Shown: positions 26,835 through 35,567 of the stretch, piece by piece
How the letters are laid out: every line of letters starts with the position of its first letter
How positions within the stretch are numbered: position 1 is the stretch's first letter
From: Micromonospora sediminimaris
Lineage (GTDB): Bacteria; Actinomycetota; Actinomycetes; Mycobacteriales; Micromonosporaceae
Direction: 5' to 3'
DNA: 64,000 bases
NCBI GenBank assembly: GCA_900112325.1
Contig: FOLJ01000005.1
Coordinates: 68,134 to 132,133 of the forward strand
Position numbers and translations under genes: made by a program
Notes under the pieces: model-generated
Seen by the model: the letters and a program-made list of their open reading frames with translations, nothing else
What the model was told of the DNA's origin: nothing
Database searches by the model: none

Positions 26835-29178
26835 GCGGGTGGGCACGGGTGGGCGGGAGGGTGGGGGTGGGCGGGAGGGCGGGGGTGGGGGTAGGGGTGG
26901 GGGTGAGGGTGGTTAGGCGTTGGGTGGCTCGGGTGAGGGCTACGTAGAGGTCGCTGGGGCCTCGGGGGGACTCGGCGATGATGCGGTCGGGGTCGGCCAC
27001 GATGACCGAGTCGAATTCCAGGCCCTTGGCCTCGGCGACGGTCAGCACCACCACCCGGCTCTCCAGCTCCGGTTGCTCACCGACGGCCGCCTCGGGCAGT
27101 GCCGCCGTTAGGGCGGTACCGAGGTCGTCGAGCCGGCCGGCCGGGACGATCACCCCGAGCCGCCCGTCGGTCAGCCCGGCTGCCTCGGCGGTGGCGACCG
27201 CCACCAGCTCCGCGCCGAGCGACTCCGCCGGCACCGCCCGCTGTTGCGGCGCGAAGCCGCTGGAGCGTACGGCGCGGGGCGGGCGCAGCGTCGGATCGAT
27301 CTCGGCCAGTACCTCTGCAGCCACCTCCATGATCTCGGCCGGGGTGCGGTAGCTGACGGTCAGCTCGGTCAGCCGCCACCGGTCCGCCACGTACGGGGCC
27401 AGCGCCTCCGCCCACGACGGTGTGCCGGCCAGCGCACCGGTCTGCGCCACGTCACCCACGATGGTCATCGAACGGCTCGGGCAGCGGCGCATCAGCAGCC
27501 GCCACGCCATCGGGGACAACTCCTGTGCCTCGTCGACGATGACGTGGCCGAACGCCCAGCCTCGGTCGGCCGCCGCCCGCTGGGCGGTGGTGAGCCGGTC
27601 CGCCTCCTCCTGCCGTTCCAGCAGCCGGTCGGCGTCCAGCAGGTCGGTCACGCCGAGGATCTCGCCGCCCTCGGCCTCGTCCTCCACGTCGATCGAGCGG
27701 GAACCCCGGGCGATCTCCAGCACACCCTCGGCGTACTCGCGTTGCAGGGCCCGGATCCGGTCCCGGCGGGCGGCGGCGGCCCGGTCGTCCTCGCCGAGCA
27801 GCTCCGCCGCCTCGTCCAGCAGGGGTACGTCCGCCGGTGTCCAGCCGCCCGGCTCGCGGTGCAACGCGGCCCGCTCCGCAGCGGTGAGCATGGGCGCGGC
27901 GGTGTCGATGCGCTCGGGTGCCGCGTACAGGTCGGCGAGCAGGCGTTGCGGCGTGAGCACCGGCCACAGCTCGTCCAGGGCCGCCCGGACCTCCGGCTCC
28001 TCGCGCAGCTCCCGGCGGATCTCGGCGCGGTCGGCCTCTTCGAGCAGGTTCTCCCCACCCAGCGGGTCGGCGCCGATGCGTTCGGCCACCTGGTCGGCGA
28101 GTGCGTGGATGACCTCGATGTCGAAGACCGCGCGGGCCAGGTTGTGCGGCCGGCCGCTGCGCCGGGCCCGGTCACGCGCCGCGTGCACGGTGGCCGGGTC
28201 CAGGACCAGGACCTCCCGCTGCGGCAGTTCGATCTCCATCGGCTCGTCGGGCACCCGCTGCCGATCGCGTACGGCGTTGGCCAGCACCTCCACCATCGTC
28301 AGGCGGCCCTTCAGGGCGGCGGTGGTGGCCGGCTCGGCCCGGTGGGCGCTGACGCCCGGGAAAAGATCGCCCTGGGTACGCAGCAGCACGCCCGTCTCGG
28401 CCAGCGCGGGCAGCACCTGCGAGATGTACCGCAGGAACGTCACGTTCGGGCCGACCAGCAGCACGCCCCTGGTCGACAGTTCCCGCCGGTGGGTGTAGAG
28501 CAGGTACGCGGCCCGGTGCAGCGCCACCGCGGTCTTGCCGGTGCCCGGCCCGCCCTGCACCACCAGCACGCCCGGCAGGTCGGCCCGGATGATCCGGTCC
28601 TGCTCGGCCTGGATGGTCTGCACGATGTCCCGCATCCGGCCGGTCCGGCCGGCGTTCAGCGCCGCCAGCAGCGACGCCTCACCGGTCACCTCCTCGTGAG
28701 CGGTGGGGGAGGCGGTGGCCAGGTCGAGCACCTCGTCGTTGAGCCCGACCACCTTCCGTTGCCGGGTACGCAGGTGCCGACGTCGCCGGATGCCCTGCGG
28801 GTTGGCGGCGGTGGCGAGGTAGAAGGCGCGGGCGGCCGGGGCACGCCAGTCCATCAGCAGCGGCTCGTAGTCACCTTCGGTGTCGAAGATGCCGATTCGA
28901 CCGATGTAGTGGCGCTGGTCGCTGTCGGTGTCCAGCCGGCCGAAACAGAGGCCATTCTCCACCGCCGAGAACTGCTCGACCTGGTCGGCGTACATGCGTA
29001 CCGAGCTGTCGCGTTGTGAGCGGGCCTGCAACGTGCCGCCGGTGGACCGCAGTTGCTCGGTCAACCGCGTCGCCGCCTGGTCACGTAGGTCGTCGAGGCG
29101 CTGGTAGAGCATCGAGACGTACTCCTGCTCGCGGCCGATCTCGTCGTCGGACGGCGAACCGCCGGAGTGCCTTGACAA
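26830..29178 (-). CDS. helD: HelD-like UvrD-family ATPase/helicase
   Basis: The product has 782 residues from TTG 29178, with GGGAG 5 nt upstream. A coiled-coil N-terminus (EIGREQEYVSMLYQRLDDLR) is followed by the Walker A motif QGGPGTGKTAVALHR near 208. Further motifs are VIVDEAQELSPMAWRLLMRR near 555, TIVGDVAQTGA, and KGLEFDSVIVADPDRI near 735. The family recycles RNA polymerase by prising it off nucleic acid. The last 25 residues are a Thr-Pro repeat (TPTPTPTPALPPTPTLPPTR) encoded by the G-tract that flanks hairpin copy C, so the native C-terminus may have been extended by the repeat. No rifamycin-associated element was seen upstream. Confidence 0.88.
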   Translation of the reverse strand: MSRHSGGSPSDDEIGREQEYVSMLYQRLDDLRDQAATRLTEQLRSTGGTLQARSQRDSSVRMYADQVEQFSAVENGLCFGRLDTDSDQRHYIGRIGIFDTEGDYEPLLMDWRAPAARAFYLATAANPQGIRRRRHLRTRQRKVVGLNDEVLDLATASPTAHEEVTGEASLLAALNAGRTGRMRDIVQTIQAEQDRIIRADLPGVLVVQGGPGTGKTAVALHRAAYLLYTHRRELSTRGVLLVGPNVTFLRYISQVLPALAETGVLLRTQGDLFPGVSAHRAEPATTAALKGRLTMVEVLANAVRDRQRVPDEPMEIELPQREVLVLDPATVHAARDRARRSGRPHNLARAVFDIEVIHALADQVAERIGADPLGGENLLEEADRAEIRRELREEPEVRAALDELWPVLTPQRLLADLYAAPERIDTAAPMLTAAERAALHREPGGWTPADVPLLDEAAELLGEDDRAAAARRDRIRALQREYAEGVLEIARGSRSIDVEDEAEGGEILGVTDLLDADRLLERQEEADRLTTAQRAAADRGWAFGHVIVDEAQELSPMAWRLLMRRCPSRSMTIVGDVAQTGALAGTPSWAEALAPYVADRWRLTELTVSYRTPAEIMEVAAEVLAEIDPTLRPPRAVRSSGFAPQQRAVPAESLGAELVAVATAEAAGLTDGRLGVIVPAGRLDDLGTALTAALPEAAVGEQPELESRVVVLTVAEAKGLEFDSVIVADPDRIIAESPRGPSDLYVALTRATQRLTTLTPTPTPTPALPPTPTLPPTRAHPR

Positions 29179-29210
29179 TCCGTCTCCCGATTAGCTAGAA
29201 TTCGCATTCA

Positions 29211-29240
29211 GAACGGCTTTCGCAGCCGTTCATTTTTTAT
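29211..29240 (+). terminator. Intrinsic terminator-like hairpin with T-run
   Basis: GAACGGCT (29211-29218) pairs with AGCCGTTC (29224-29231), then ATTTTTTAT follows on the plus strand. It lies in the AT-rich gap between helD and the upstream TPR gene, both on the minus strand. In that direction the T-run precedes the stem, so the classical reading would be termination of an antisense transcript or of a divergent promoter. Confidence 0.5.
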
Positions 29241-29273
29241 GCCTGAACTGCCAAAGATAGCGCGCTCCGACGG

Positions 29274-31007
29274 TCAGCGGCGCTCGGTGCAGACCTCGTC
29301 GGAGCGGGCCACGGTGTCGGTGGACCAGGCGACCGCGACCGTGAAGCAGTAGTCGAGACTGCGGTTGAGTCCGTAGACCACGAAGCTGTCGCTGCCGGCG
29401 GGCAGATCCGCGAAGGGGTTCTGCGGCTGGCCGTTCCGGCCGCCCGAAACGATCACCGGCCCCTCCGCTCCGGCCGGGTAGGTCCACCGCAACGTCACAC
29501 TGTCCCGGTTGTCACGCAGCGACAGCCCGGTCGGCGGGGCACCGGGGGAGGCGGGGGGAGCATCACCGGCCGTGGCGGTGGCCGCCGGGGTCGCCGCGCC
29601 GCTCGGGTCGCCGCTGGCCGCCGGTGGCGTCGGATCGCCGCCGCCGACCCGGGACACCCCGGCGATGACCGCCGCGGCACCGAGCAGCACCACCACGACC
29701 CCGGCCGCGACGATCAGCACCAGCCGGTTCGGCCGGGCGTCCGACGCCGGTACGGCGGTACGGCGTACCGGCACCGGCAGCAGGCGCGACGGAGGCCCGG
29801 GGCGTTCCGGCTCGACCCGGCGCAGCCGGTACACCCCGGGCGCCTGCGGCGTACCGGTCAGCCCGACCACGTTCGGCGGTACCGCACCGCCCGCCGGGGG
29901 TGGCGGCGGTTCGGGATACGGGTTCGGACCGGGCTGCTCGACCGCCGGCCCGACCCACCAGTCCTCGGGCGGCCCGGCCGGGCCGTCGACCGGCTGCCGG
30001 GGCGTGGGTACGGCGGAGGCGGCGCCGCTCGCCGAAGGATCAGTCGACGGGTACCCGTGGCTCGGGTGGTAACCCTCCGCCGGGTGCTCCTCCCGGGCGG
30101 TGTGGTGAGCCGCCGGCCACGGCTGCTCGTCCTCCTCCGTCGCCCAGGACGGCGCGGCAGCTGTCCCGGCCGGCTGGCCCGACGGCGGTTCCTCCGGGGC
30201 CGCCGCCCACGTCGGGGGCCAGGTGTCGGTCGGCGTGGGTGGGAGGTCATCGGCCGCCGGGGTACGGGCGGACGGCACGACCGGTTCCTCCACGCTTACC
30301 GGTGGGTTGTCGGCGCAGACGTGGTCCGGATTGGCCGCCGCTCGGGCCAGCGTGGCCACCTGGGCAGCCAGCGGATCGTCGGCGGGGAGATGCTGGCGGG
30401 CCAGTTCCCGGGCCAGGGCCAGATTGTCCTGCGCCTCGGCGAACTGACCACAGTCGCGCTGCATCGAGCCGAGCCGGGCCAGCATCTTGATCCCGCTCGG
30501 GTGCCCGTCGCCGTAGACCTCCCGGTGCAGCTCCCACGCGTCCTGGAGCCGGTCGCGGGCGACCTGGCACTGACCCCGGGCGTACTCCACGGTGGCCAGA
30601 TCGGCGTGGGCGGCGAGCACCCGCAGCGATTCCGGTCCGTCCGACGCGGTCAGCTCGATAATCACTTCCTGGTACAGCCGCGCCGCCCGCGACCAGCTGC
30701 CCACCCGGTGCAGCACCGCCGCCAGGGTGGCCGCGGCGGCCACCGTACGCGGGTCGGAGCGGCCGTAGAGCCGGGAGCTGGCGGCGTACGCGTAGGCGGC
30801 CCAACCCCGTGCCGAGTGCGGCTCGCCGAGCGCGATCAGCACCCGCGCGTGCAGGCTGGCCGCCTCGGCCAACTCGGACGTGGCGTTGGCCGGGCGCGGG
30901 TCGGCGCCGGTCAGCGCGTCGGCGAGCAGCCGTTGGGCGCCGGCGAGATCGCCGGCGGAGACCAGGTCGTGCGCCTGATCAGTCAGTTCACCGAAGCCGG
31001 AGGGCAC
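29274..31007 (-). CDS. TPR-TM-FN3 membrane protein
   Basis: The product has 577 residues. The N-terminal half (about 1-225) contains TPR-like helical repeats (ATLAAVLHRVGSWSRAARLY, LAHADLATVEYARGQCQVAR and LARLGSMQRDCGQFAEAQDN). A long Pro-rich, disordered linker (about 235-420) leads to one membrane helix LVLIVAAGVVVVLLGAAAVI near 440. A C-terminal FN3-like domain starts with PTGLSLRDNRDSVTLRWTYP and has two cysteines (DYCFTV and DEVCTERR) that may form a disulfide. The TPR part is inside and FN3 outside if the topology is Nin. It may relay or scaffold; the partner is unknown. helD starts 96 bases beyond its stop. Confidence 0.78.
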   Translation of the reverse strand: MPSGFGELTDQAHDLVSAGDLAGAQRLLADALTGADPRPANATSELAEAASLHARVLIALGEPHSARGWAAYAYAASSRLYGRSDPRTVAAAATLAAVLHRVGSWSRAARLYQEVIIELTASDGPESLRVLAAHADLATVEYARGQCQVARDRLQDAWELHREVYGDGHPSGIKMLARLGSMQRDCGQFAEAQDNLALARELARQHLPADDPLAAQVATLARAAANPDHVCADNPPVSVEEPVVPSARTPAADDLPPTPTDTWPPTWAAAPEEPPSGQPAGTAAAPSWATEEDEQPWPAAHHTAREEHPAEGYHPSHGYPSTDPSASGAASAVPTPRQPVDGPAGPPEDWWVGPAVEQPGPNPYPEPPPPPAGGAVPPNVVGLTGTPQAPGVYRLRRVEPERPGPPSRLLPVPVRRTAVPASDARPNRLVLIVAAGVVVVLLGAAAVIAGVSRVGGGDPTPPAASGDPSGAATPAATATAGDAPPASPGAPPTGLSLRDNRDSVTLRWTYPAGAEGPVIVSGGRNGQPQNPFADLPAGSDSFVVYGLNRSLDYCFTVAVAWSTDTVARSDEVCTERR

Positions 31008-31081
31008 GCCCCATCGTGCTCATTCAGCGACGTTTAGTACAAGACCCGCGCCGGAGTGGTTCGGTCAGGATCCGGTCACGC

Positions 31082-31528
31082 TCACCTCAGACGTTCGGCC
31101 AGCACCTCGCTGATCCGGCGCAACTGCTCCACCTGTGCCGGGCTGAGAGGGTCGAACAGGTGCCGGCGTACCCCCTCGACGTGGCCGGGCGCGGCGGCGG
31201 CCAGCTTCGCGAAACCCTCGTCGGTGAGGTGGGCGATCTGGCCGCGCCGGTCGGTGGGGCAGTCCTCGCGACGCACCCAGCCGGCCGCCTCCAGGCGAGC
31301 CACCGCATGCGACAGACGACTGCGCGAGGAGCCGCTGGACTCGGCCAACTCGCTCATCCGCAGCCGTCGGTCGGGCGCCTCGGAGAGCCGTACCAGGATC
31401 TCGTAGTAGGCGTGCGGCATCCCGGCGTCGCGTTGCAACTCGCGGTCGAGCGTGTCCATGAGCGCCCGGGAGGCGGTCAGGAACGCCCGCCAGGTGCGCT
31501 GTTCGTCCGGGTCCAGCCAGCGGGTCAT
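31082..31528 (-). CDS. MarR-family transcriptional regulator
   Basis: The product has 148 residues from ATG 31528. It is a winged-helix protein with YYEILVRLSEAPDRRLRMSE, ESSGSSRSRLSHAVARLEAA (recognition helix) and GWVRREDCPTDRRGQIAHLT (wing with the usual DRR). TATGAT at 31541-31536 on the minus strand, 7 nt before the ATG, suggests a leaderless transcript. It is divergent from a VOC gene across a perfect palindrome. It likely represses both in the absence of an aromatic or oxidant ligand. Confidence 0.88.
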   Translation of the reverse strand: MTRWLDPDEQRTWRAFLTASRALMDTLDRELQRDAGMPHAYYEILVRLSEAPDRRLRMSELAESSGSSRSRLSHAVARLEAAGWVRREDCPTDRRGQIAHLTDEGFAKLAAAAPGHVEGVRRHLFDPLSPAQVEQLRRISEVLAERLR

Positions 31529-31547
31529 GACCAGCATCATAGCGTGA

Positions 31548-31565
31548 TAGTTGAACACTCAACTA
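31548..31565. promoter_or_regulatory. MarR-type operator in a divergent promoter
   Basis: TAGTTGA-ACAC-TCAACTA is an 18-bp perfect inverted repeat. It overlaps a putative -35 (TTGAAC, 31551-31556) of the VOC gene, whose -10 TAGCCT (31574-31579) is 17 bp away and 6 nt before its ATG. One dimer could thus silence both genes. Confidence 0.72.
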
Positions 31566-31585
31566 AAGCGGGCTAGCCTTGGCGC

Positions 31586-32107
31586 ATGGGAATCCATCGC
31601 CTCAACCACGCCGTCCTCTACGTCAGCGACCTCGACCGCAGCGTCGCCTTCTACCGCGACGTGCTGGGCTTCCGCCGGGTACCGATGACCCCCGAGGGTT
31701 TCCGGGGCGCCGCCTTCCTCCAGGCGCCGGGCTCCACCAACGACCACGACCTCGGCCTGTTCGAGATCGGCGCGGGCACCGGTCGGTCGACCGCCGGCCG
31801 GGCCACCGTCGGCCTCTACCACCTGGCCTGGGAGGTGGACACCCTCGACGAGCTGGCCACCACCGCCCGGCGGCTGACCGAGGCGGGCGCGCTGGTCGGC
31901 ACCTCCGACCACGGCACCACCAAGAGCCTCTACGGTCAGGACCCGGACGGGCTGGAGTTCGAGGTGGTCTGGCTGGTGCCCGCCGACCGGCTCGACGACG
32001 CCGCCCTCGCCGCCCGGACCAGGATCGGTCGCCTCAACCTGACCGCCGAGATCCAGCGTTACGGCGGAGACACCCGGGGTGGCGTCGGCATCTCGGTCCC
32101 CGTGTGA
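31586..32107 (+). CDS. VOC-family (glyoxalase/extradiol dioxygenase-like) protein
   Basis: The product has 173 residues. RLNHAVLYVSDLDRSVAFYR at the N-terminus supplies the first metal ligand (His), GLYHLAWEVDTLDEL the second, and DPDGLEFEVVW the glutamate. This is the CatE/catechol-2,3-dioxygenase-like branch. It is probably a dioxygenase, thiol transferase or resistance protein acting on a small electrophile or aromatic sensed by the divergent MarR. The transcript is probably leaderless. Confidence 0.85.
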   Translation: MGIHRLNHAVLYVSDLDRSVAFYRDVLGFRRVPMTPEGFRGAAFLQAPGSTNDHDLGLFEIGAGTGRSTAGRATVGLYHLAWEVDTLDELATTARRLTEAGALVGTSDHGTTKSLYGQDPDGLEFEVVWLVPADRLDDAALAARTRIGRLNLTAEIQRYGGDTRGGVGISVPV

Positions 32108-32155
32108 CACGCCGTCCAGGCCGGCCGGCGTGACGGGTTGCGGTAGAACGGCAGG

Positions 32156-33010
32156 ATGCCGACCGACGCCGTAGGGCACGCGCCGTTCCTCCGACACCTG
32201 GACAGGTGGCTGCCGGCCGCGCTGCGCCGCGCCCGGCGAGCCACCATCGCCCTCGGGTACGACGGCAGCGACCCGAACCTGGCCGAGCAGACCGTACGCC
32301 TGGCCGGCGAGCACGCCGCGCGGCTGCGCGGCTGCCGGCTGACCGTCCTCGTGCTCGCCGAGGGCACCGAGGAACTACCGGCCCGACTCGGTGCCGCCGA
32401 GGCCGGACTGCCGGCCGAAGTCGCCGTACACCTGATGCCCGGCCCGCCGGCCCGGCTGCCGGTGGCCCTGCGGGCGGCCGGTGCCGCGGGCGCGCCGGTG
32501 CTGTCCTACCTGGAGGCGGATGATCCGGTGGCGCTCACCGCCGCCGCGACCGGGCGGGGCACCGAGGCGTTCGTGATCGCGGCGGCGACGGCCGCCCTGC
32601 GAGAGGGGCTGATGGACGCCGGATTCGCGCTGGCCACCGAGGTCGAGCTGGTCGACGCCGACCGGCGGCTCGGCTTCGGCACCGGCTCGGATCGCAGCCT
32701 GGAGGAGCTGAAGGAAGCCCTGTGGGCGGGCGGGTTGCGGTTCCGTGACCCGGACGGCGAGCCGCTGTCACCGGCACTCCCGGTGGACCCGGCGCCACTG
32801 GGCCGTGCCCTGCTGGCCGAGCTGACCCGGCACGGCCCGCGCACGGTCACCGAGCTGCGCCGGTACGCGGTGACGGAGACCGCCTACCGGGCGGTGGACG
32901 CGGTCCGGGCCCTGGACGACCTGCTCGACACCGGCCAGGTGGCCCGGACCCCGCCGGACGGCCGGCTCGGCGGCGACGTGCTTGTCACACCCGTGCGGTC
33001 AGGCGCTTGA
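32156..33010 (+). CDS. Uncharacterised protein with C-terminal winged-helix-like region
   Basis: The product has 284 residues. The first 150 look like an alpha/beta domain with RATIALGYDGSDPNLAEQTV and VLVLAEGTEELPARLG. The C-terminal 90 (PLGRALLAELTRHGPRTVTE and AYRAVDAVRALDDLLDTGQV) resemble a winged-helix module. I do not recognise the family. ATG 32156 has TAGAAC 6 nt upstream, so the transcript may be leaderless. Its 3' end overlaps the convergent potassium channel gene by 26 bases. Confidence 0.65.
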   Translation: MPTDAVGHAPFLRHLDRWLPAALRRARRATIALGYDGSDPNLAEQTVRLAGEHAARLRGCRLTVLVLAEGTEELPARLGAAEAGLPAEVAVHLMPGPPARLPVALRAAGAAGAPVLSYLEADDPVALTAAATGRGTEAFVIAAATAALREGLMDAGFALATEVELVDADRRLGFGTGSDRSLEELKEALWAGGLRFRDPDGEPLSPALPVDPAPLGRALLAELTRHGPRTVTELRRYAVTETAYRAVDAVRALDDLLDTGQVARTPPDGRLGGDVLVTPVRSGA

Positions 33011-33491
33011 CCACAAGCGAGAAGCCGGTGGCGATCACCCCGATGCTGAACACCATCTGCGCACAGACCAGCACCCTGGCGAACTGCCCGTTGGCGTGCA
33101 CGTCGCCGTAGCCGATGGTGGTCAGGGTGGCCAGCGCGAAGTACAACGCGTCGACGCGGGTCTCCAGATTGACGAACTGGGCCGGCGCGAGCCTGGCGAT
33201 CACGTAGTCGGCCAGGGCGAAGGCGAGCAGACCGGCAATCAGCGCGAGGACCAGGTGTGTCACCGGTGGTGCCGCGCGTGCGTGCGTGGCGGCGACGATC
33301 TGACGGCGTACCTGGCCGGTGACCAGCCGGGCCACCACGCCGAGAATCAGCAGCGTGAGCGCGATGCGCAGGCCGAGCCGGGTTGGGTCGGGATCGGACT
33401 CCACCGGTACGACGAAGTAGGTCACGAAGAGCAGCCCGCAGGCCAGCGAGGTTCGCCGACGCGTCAACCGGTGGTCCGCTTTCTGTTTCAT
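32985..33491 (-). CDS. Potassium-channel-like protein (Ion_trans_2)
   Basis: The product has 168 residues and about four hydrophobic helices. The selectivity filter TTIGYGD lies near 133 in YFALATLTTIGYGDVHANGQ, followed by the last helix VLVCAQMVFSIGVIATGFSL. There is no RCK/TrkA-N domain. Four subunits would be needed for a pore. ATG 33491 is preceded by GACATGAAACAG-type sequence with a weak ribosome site. Confidence 0.85.
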   Translation of the reverse strand: MKQKADHRLTRRRTSLACGLLFVTYFVVPVESDPDPTRLGLRIALTLLILGVVARLVTGQVRRQIVAATHARAAPPVTHLVLALIAGLLAFALADYVIARLAPAQFVNLETRVDALYFALATLTTIGYGDVHANGQFARVLVCAQMVFSIGVIATGFSLVVKRLTARV

Positions 33492-33617
33492 GTCGAAATT
33501 GTCCGGCCAGGCGGGACGTCATCGGTGCGACCCGCCCGGGTCAGCGGAAACGGTTGGTGCGGCCAGAAACAATGTCGGGGCGCCGGGGGTGCCGGCGCCC
33601 CGCTGAACGTCGGCGCT

Positions 33618-33791
33618 TCAGGACTTGTCCTGCTTCCAGTGCAGCGGCCCCGGCAGGTCGACGCGGTGCGCCTTGGCCCGCGAGTTCCAGGACCAGCGAC
33701 CGAGCTTGATGCTCCAGGACGAGAAGCCGTTCTGCGTGAAGTGCAGGATGAGCGGCCCGAACTTCTTGCGCTTACGCAACATCACACCCAT
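33618..33791 (-). CDS. DUF4236-like small protein
   Basis: The product has 57 residues. MGVMLRKRKKFGPLILHFTQ then NGFSSWSIKLGRWSWNSRAK matches the DUF4236 pattern (FRKxxKxGPxxxxxSxxGxxxSxG) of short basic proteins of unknown function. ATG 33791 was chosen because GGGAG lies 7 nt upstream. An ATG at 33782 is possible. Confidence 0.7.
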   Translation of the reverse strand: MGVMLRKRKKFGPLILHFTQNGFSSWSIKLGRWSWNSRAKAHRVDLPGPLHWKQDKS

Positions 33792-33921
33792 TGTGGGGCT
33801 CCCTTCGAGACTTCCCGTACGGGCTCGAAGATGCCCATTGCGTCGATTCGCCAAACCAGGCCGAATCCGCAGTGGAGTTCAGTCGCTCGACTGATTGACG
33901 AACAACCCGGGTGGGTGGGCA

Positions 33922-34377
33922 TCAGCGGGGTTCCCAGGCGTCCGGCAGCGTGGTCAGGCGGCGGACGTGGGGCGGTAGCCGACCGTCGAGCAGGTCGGCC
34001 AGGCTCACCTCGTCGACGACGCGGCGCAGTGCCGCCCGGACCGCGACCCAGAACTCGGGCAGGTGCGCTGCCACCCCGTCGTACCGTGTCTCCTCTGGAC
34101 GCCGGCCGCGTACGCCGGCCAACGGGCCCTCCGCGGCGCGCAACACCGCGCCGACGGTGACCTCGCCGGGCGGCCGGGCCAGGGTGTAGCCGCCTTCCGC
34201 GCCGCGCTGGGCCCGGACGATGCCGGCCCGGCGCAGGTCGGCCAGGACCGCCTCCAGGAACTTGCGGGGCATGTCCTGCTCCTCGGCGATGACCTGGGTG
34301 GACAGCAACGCCGGGTACGCGGCGGCGAGACCCAGGGTCGCCCGTACCGCGTAGTCGCCACGCGCGGAGATCTGCAC
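33922..34377 (-). CDS. Rrf2-family transcriptional regulator lacking the cysteine cluster
   Basis: The product has 151 residues from GTG 34377. VQISARGDYAVRATLGLAAA, IAEEQDMPRKFLEAVLADLR and GIVRAQRGAEGGYTLARPPG are the Rrf2 wHTH and wing. The Fe-S-binding cysteines of IscR/NsrR/RsrR are absent; no cysteine is present in the chain. It therefore probably does not bind a cluster and may sense something else, as other cysteine-free Rrf2 proteins do. It lies 80 bases downstream of the AraC-type gene's end on the same side. Confidence 0.85.
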   Translation of the reverse strand: MQISARGDYAVRATLGLAAAYPALLSTQVIAEEQDMPRKFLEAVLADLRRAGIVRAQRGAEGGYTLARPPGEVTVGAVLRAAEGPLAGVRGRRPEETRYDGVAAHLPEFWVAVRAALRRVVDEVSLADLLDGRLPPHVRRLTTLPDAWEPR

Positions 34378-34456
34378 CCCGCCATCATGCCCAATGCGCG
34401 GCGGCCGGCGGCGCGTCGAACCGGTCGGATCGCCCAATGGCGCGTCATGTGCGCTG

Positions 34457-35359
34457 TCATGCCTGGTGGACGTCGATTCGGCCGTCGACGGGTGGGCGGG
34501 GGCGCACCATCGGCGCCGGCGTGGGCCGCTCGCGGGCGGCCCGGAACGCGCCCGGGCTCATACCGACCTCGCGGGTGAAGAACCGGCCGAAGTTCGTCGG
34601 TTCGGTGAAGCCGAGCTGTCGGCCGATCCGGGCGATCGGCTCGTCGGTGGCCGCCAGCAGCCGGCTGGCCTGGAGCGCGACCCGCTCGTCCACCACCTGT
34701 TTGGCGCTGCGCCCGGTAATCGCCAGGCAGGCCCGGGTGAGGGTACGCACCGAGCAGCCCAGCCGGTCGGCGTAGTCCTCGACCCGGCGACTGGCCTGGT
34801 AACCCCGCTCCACCTCGCGGCACAGCCGCCGGAAGGTCTCCTCCTCCGGGCGCGCCGTCCGCCCCGCTCCGGAGGGCAACATGCTCAACCGCAGCAACAG
34901 CACGCTCAGTTGATGACGCAACAGGCTGCGGGCGGTCCGGGTGTCCCGGTGCCGGCTGGCGTCCACGGTCAACTGGCTGACCTCGTTGATGATCGCGTCC
35001 TCGTCCTCACCGGCGAGCTGAAACCAGATCGGCACCTCGTCGGCATCGACGTCGAGCCCGTGCAGCGCCTCCGGATGCCAGCGGACCACCGTGGCGTCCA
35101 GCCGGGGCAGGGCGCAGCGCAGCACCTGGCCGGGACGGATCCGCAGCAACGTGCCGGGCCGGCACGGCAGGGCGCGGAAATCCACCTCGGCGAGCCCGTG
35201 ACCACTGGTGGTCAGCACGATCAGCTCGCGGTCCAGCAGCACCGGTCGTCGCCACCCGGAGTCGGGAGCGAGATCACCGAGGGTGATCGTGTCGATCTCG
35301 GCCGGGCTGGCGGCAGCATCGGACAGCGCCGTGACTGGGTGACCGGAAGGGACCATCAC
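34457..35359 (-). CDS. AraC-family transcriptional regulator
   Basis: The product has 300 residues. A cupin-like ligand domain occupies about 1-170. It is followed by an HTH_18 domain with RVEDYADRLGCSVRTLTRAC and IARIGRQLGFTEPTNFGRFF, then REVGMSPGAFRAARE. The double HTH is complete. It is divergent from the SDR gene at 35568, which is its likely target. The start could be GTG 35359 or ATG 35356. Confidence 0.87.
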   Translation of the reverse strand: MMVPSGHPVTALSDAAASPAEIDTITLGDLAPDSGWRRPVLLDRELIVLTTSGHGLAEVDFRALPCRPGTLLRIRPGQVLRCALPRLDATVVRWHPEALHGLDVDADEVPIWFQLAGEDEDAIINEVSQLTVDASRHRDTRTARSLLRHQLSVLLLRLSMLPSGAGRTARPEEETFRRLCREVERGYQASRRVEDYADRLGCSVRTLTRACLAITGRSAKQVVDERVALQASRLLAATDEPIARIGRQLGFTEPTNFGRFFTREVGMSPGAFRAARERPTPAPMVRPRPPVDGRIDVHQA

Positions 35360-35467
35360 CTGCGACGTTAGCCCGAGCCCGGCCCGTACGCATCCCTCGC
35401 CACCCCGGTATCGCGGGTCGCGGTGCCGCCGGGCGCACAGGGTTGTCCCGACAAGGCGGGACGGTTA

Positions 35468-35488
35468 GGTTACTGATCGGTAGTGACC
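35468..35488. promoter_or_regulatory. Imperfect palindrome upstream of the SDR gene
   Basis: GGTTACTGATCGGTAGTGACC has matching GGTnACT and AGTnACC arms around a non-symmetric middle. It lies between the divergent AraC-type and SDR genes, 80 bases before the SDR start. It could be an operator, although AraC proteins usually use direct repeats. Confidence 0.35.
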
Positions 35489-35567
35489 TGGTCGTCGTGG
35501 CGCCCGCGCGGTCCGTGACGGCGGCCCCGACACCGGCTGTCCCAGGCCGGGAACGCAAGGGGATGGC

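Noticed and set aside
26830..29178. Rifamycin-resistance HelR assignment
   Set aside because: No rifamycin-associated inverted repeat is visible upstream, so a general HelD is the safer call.
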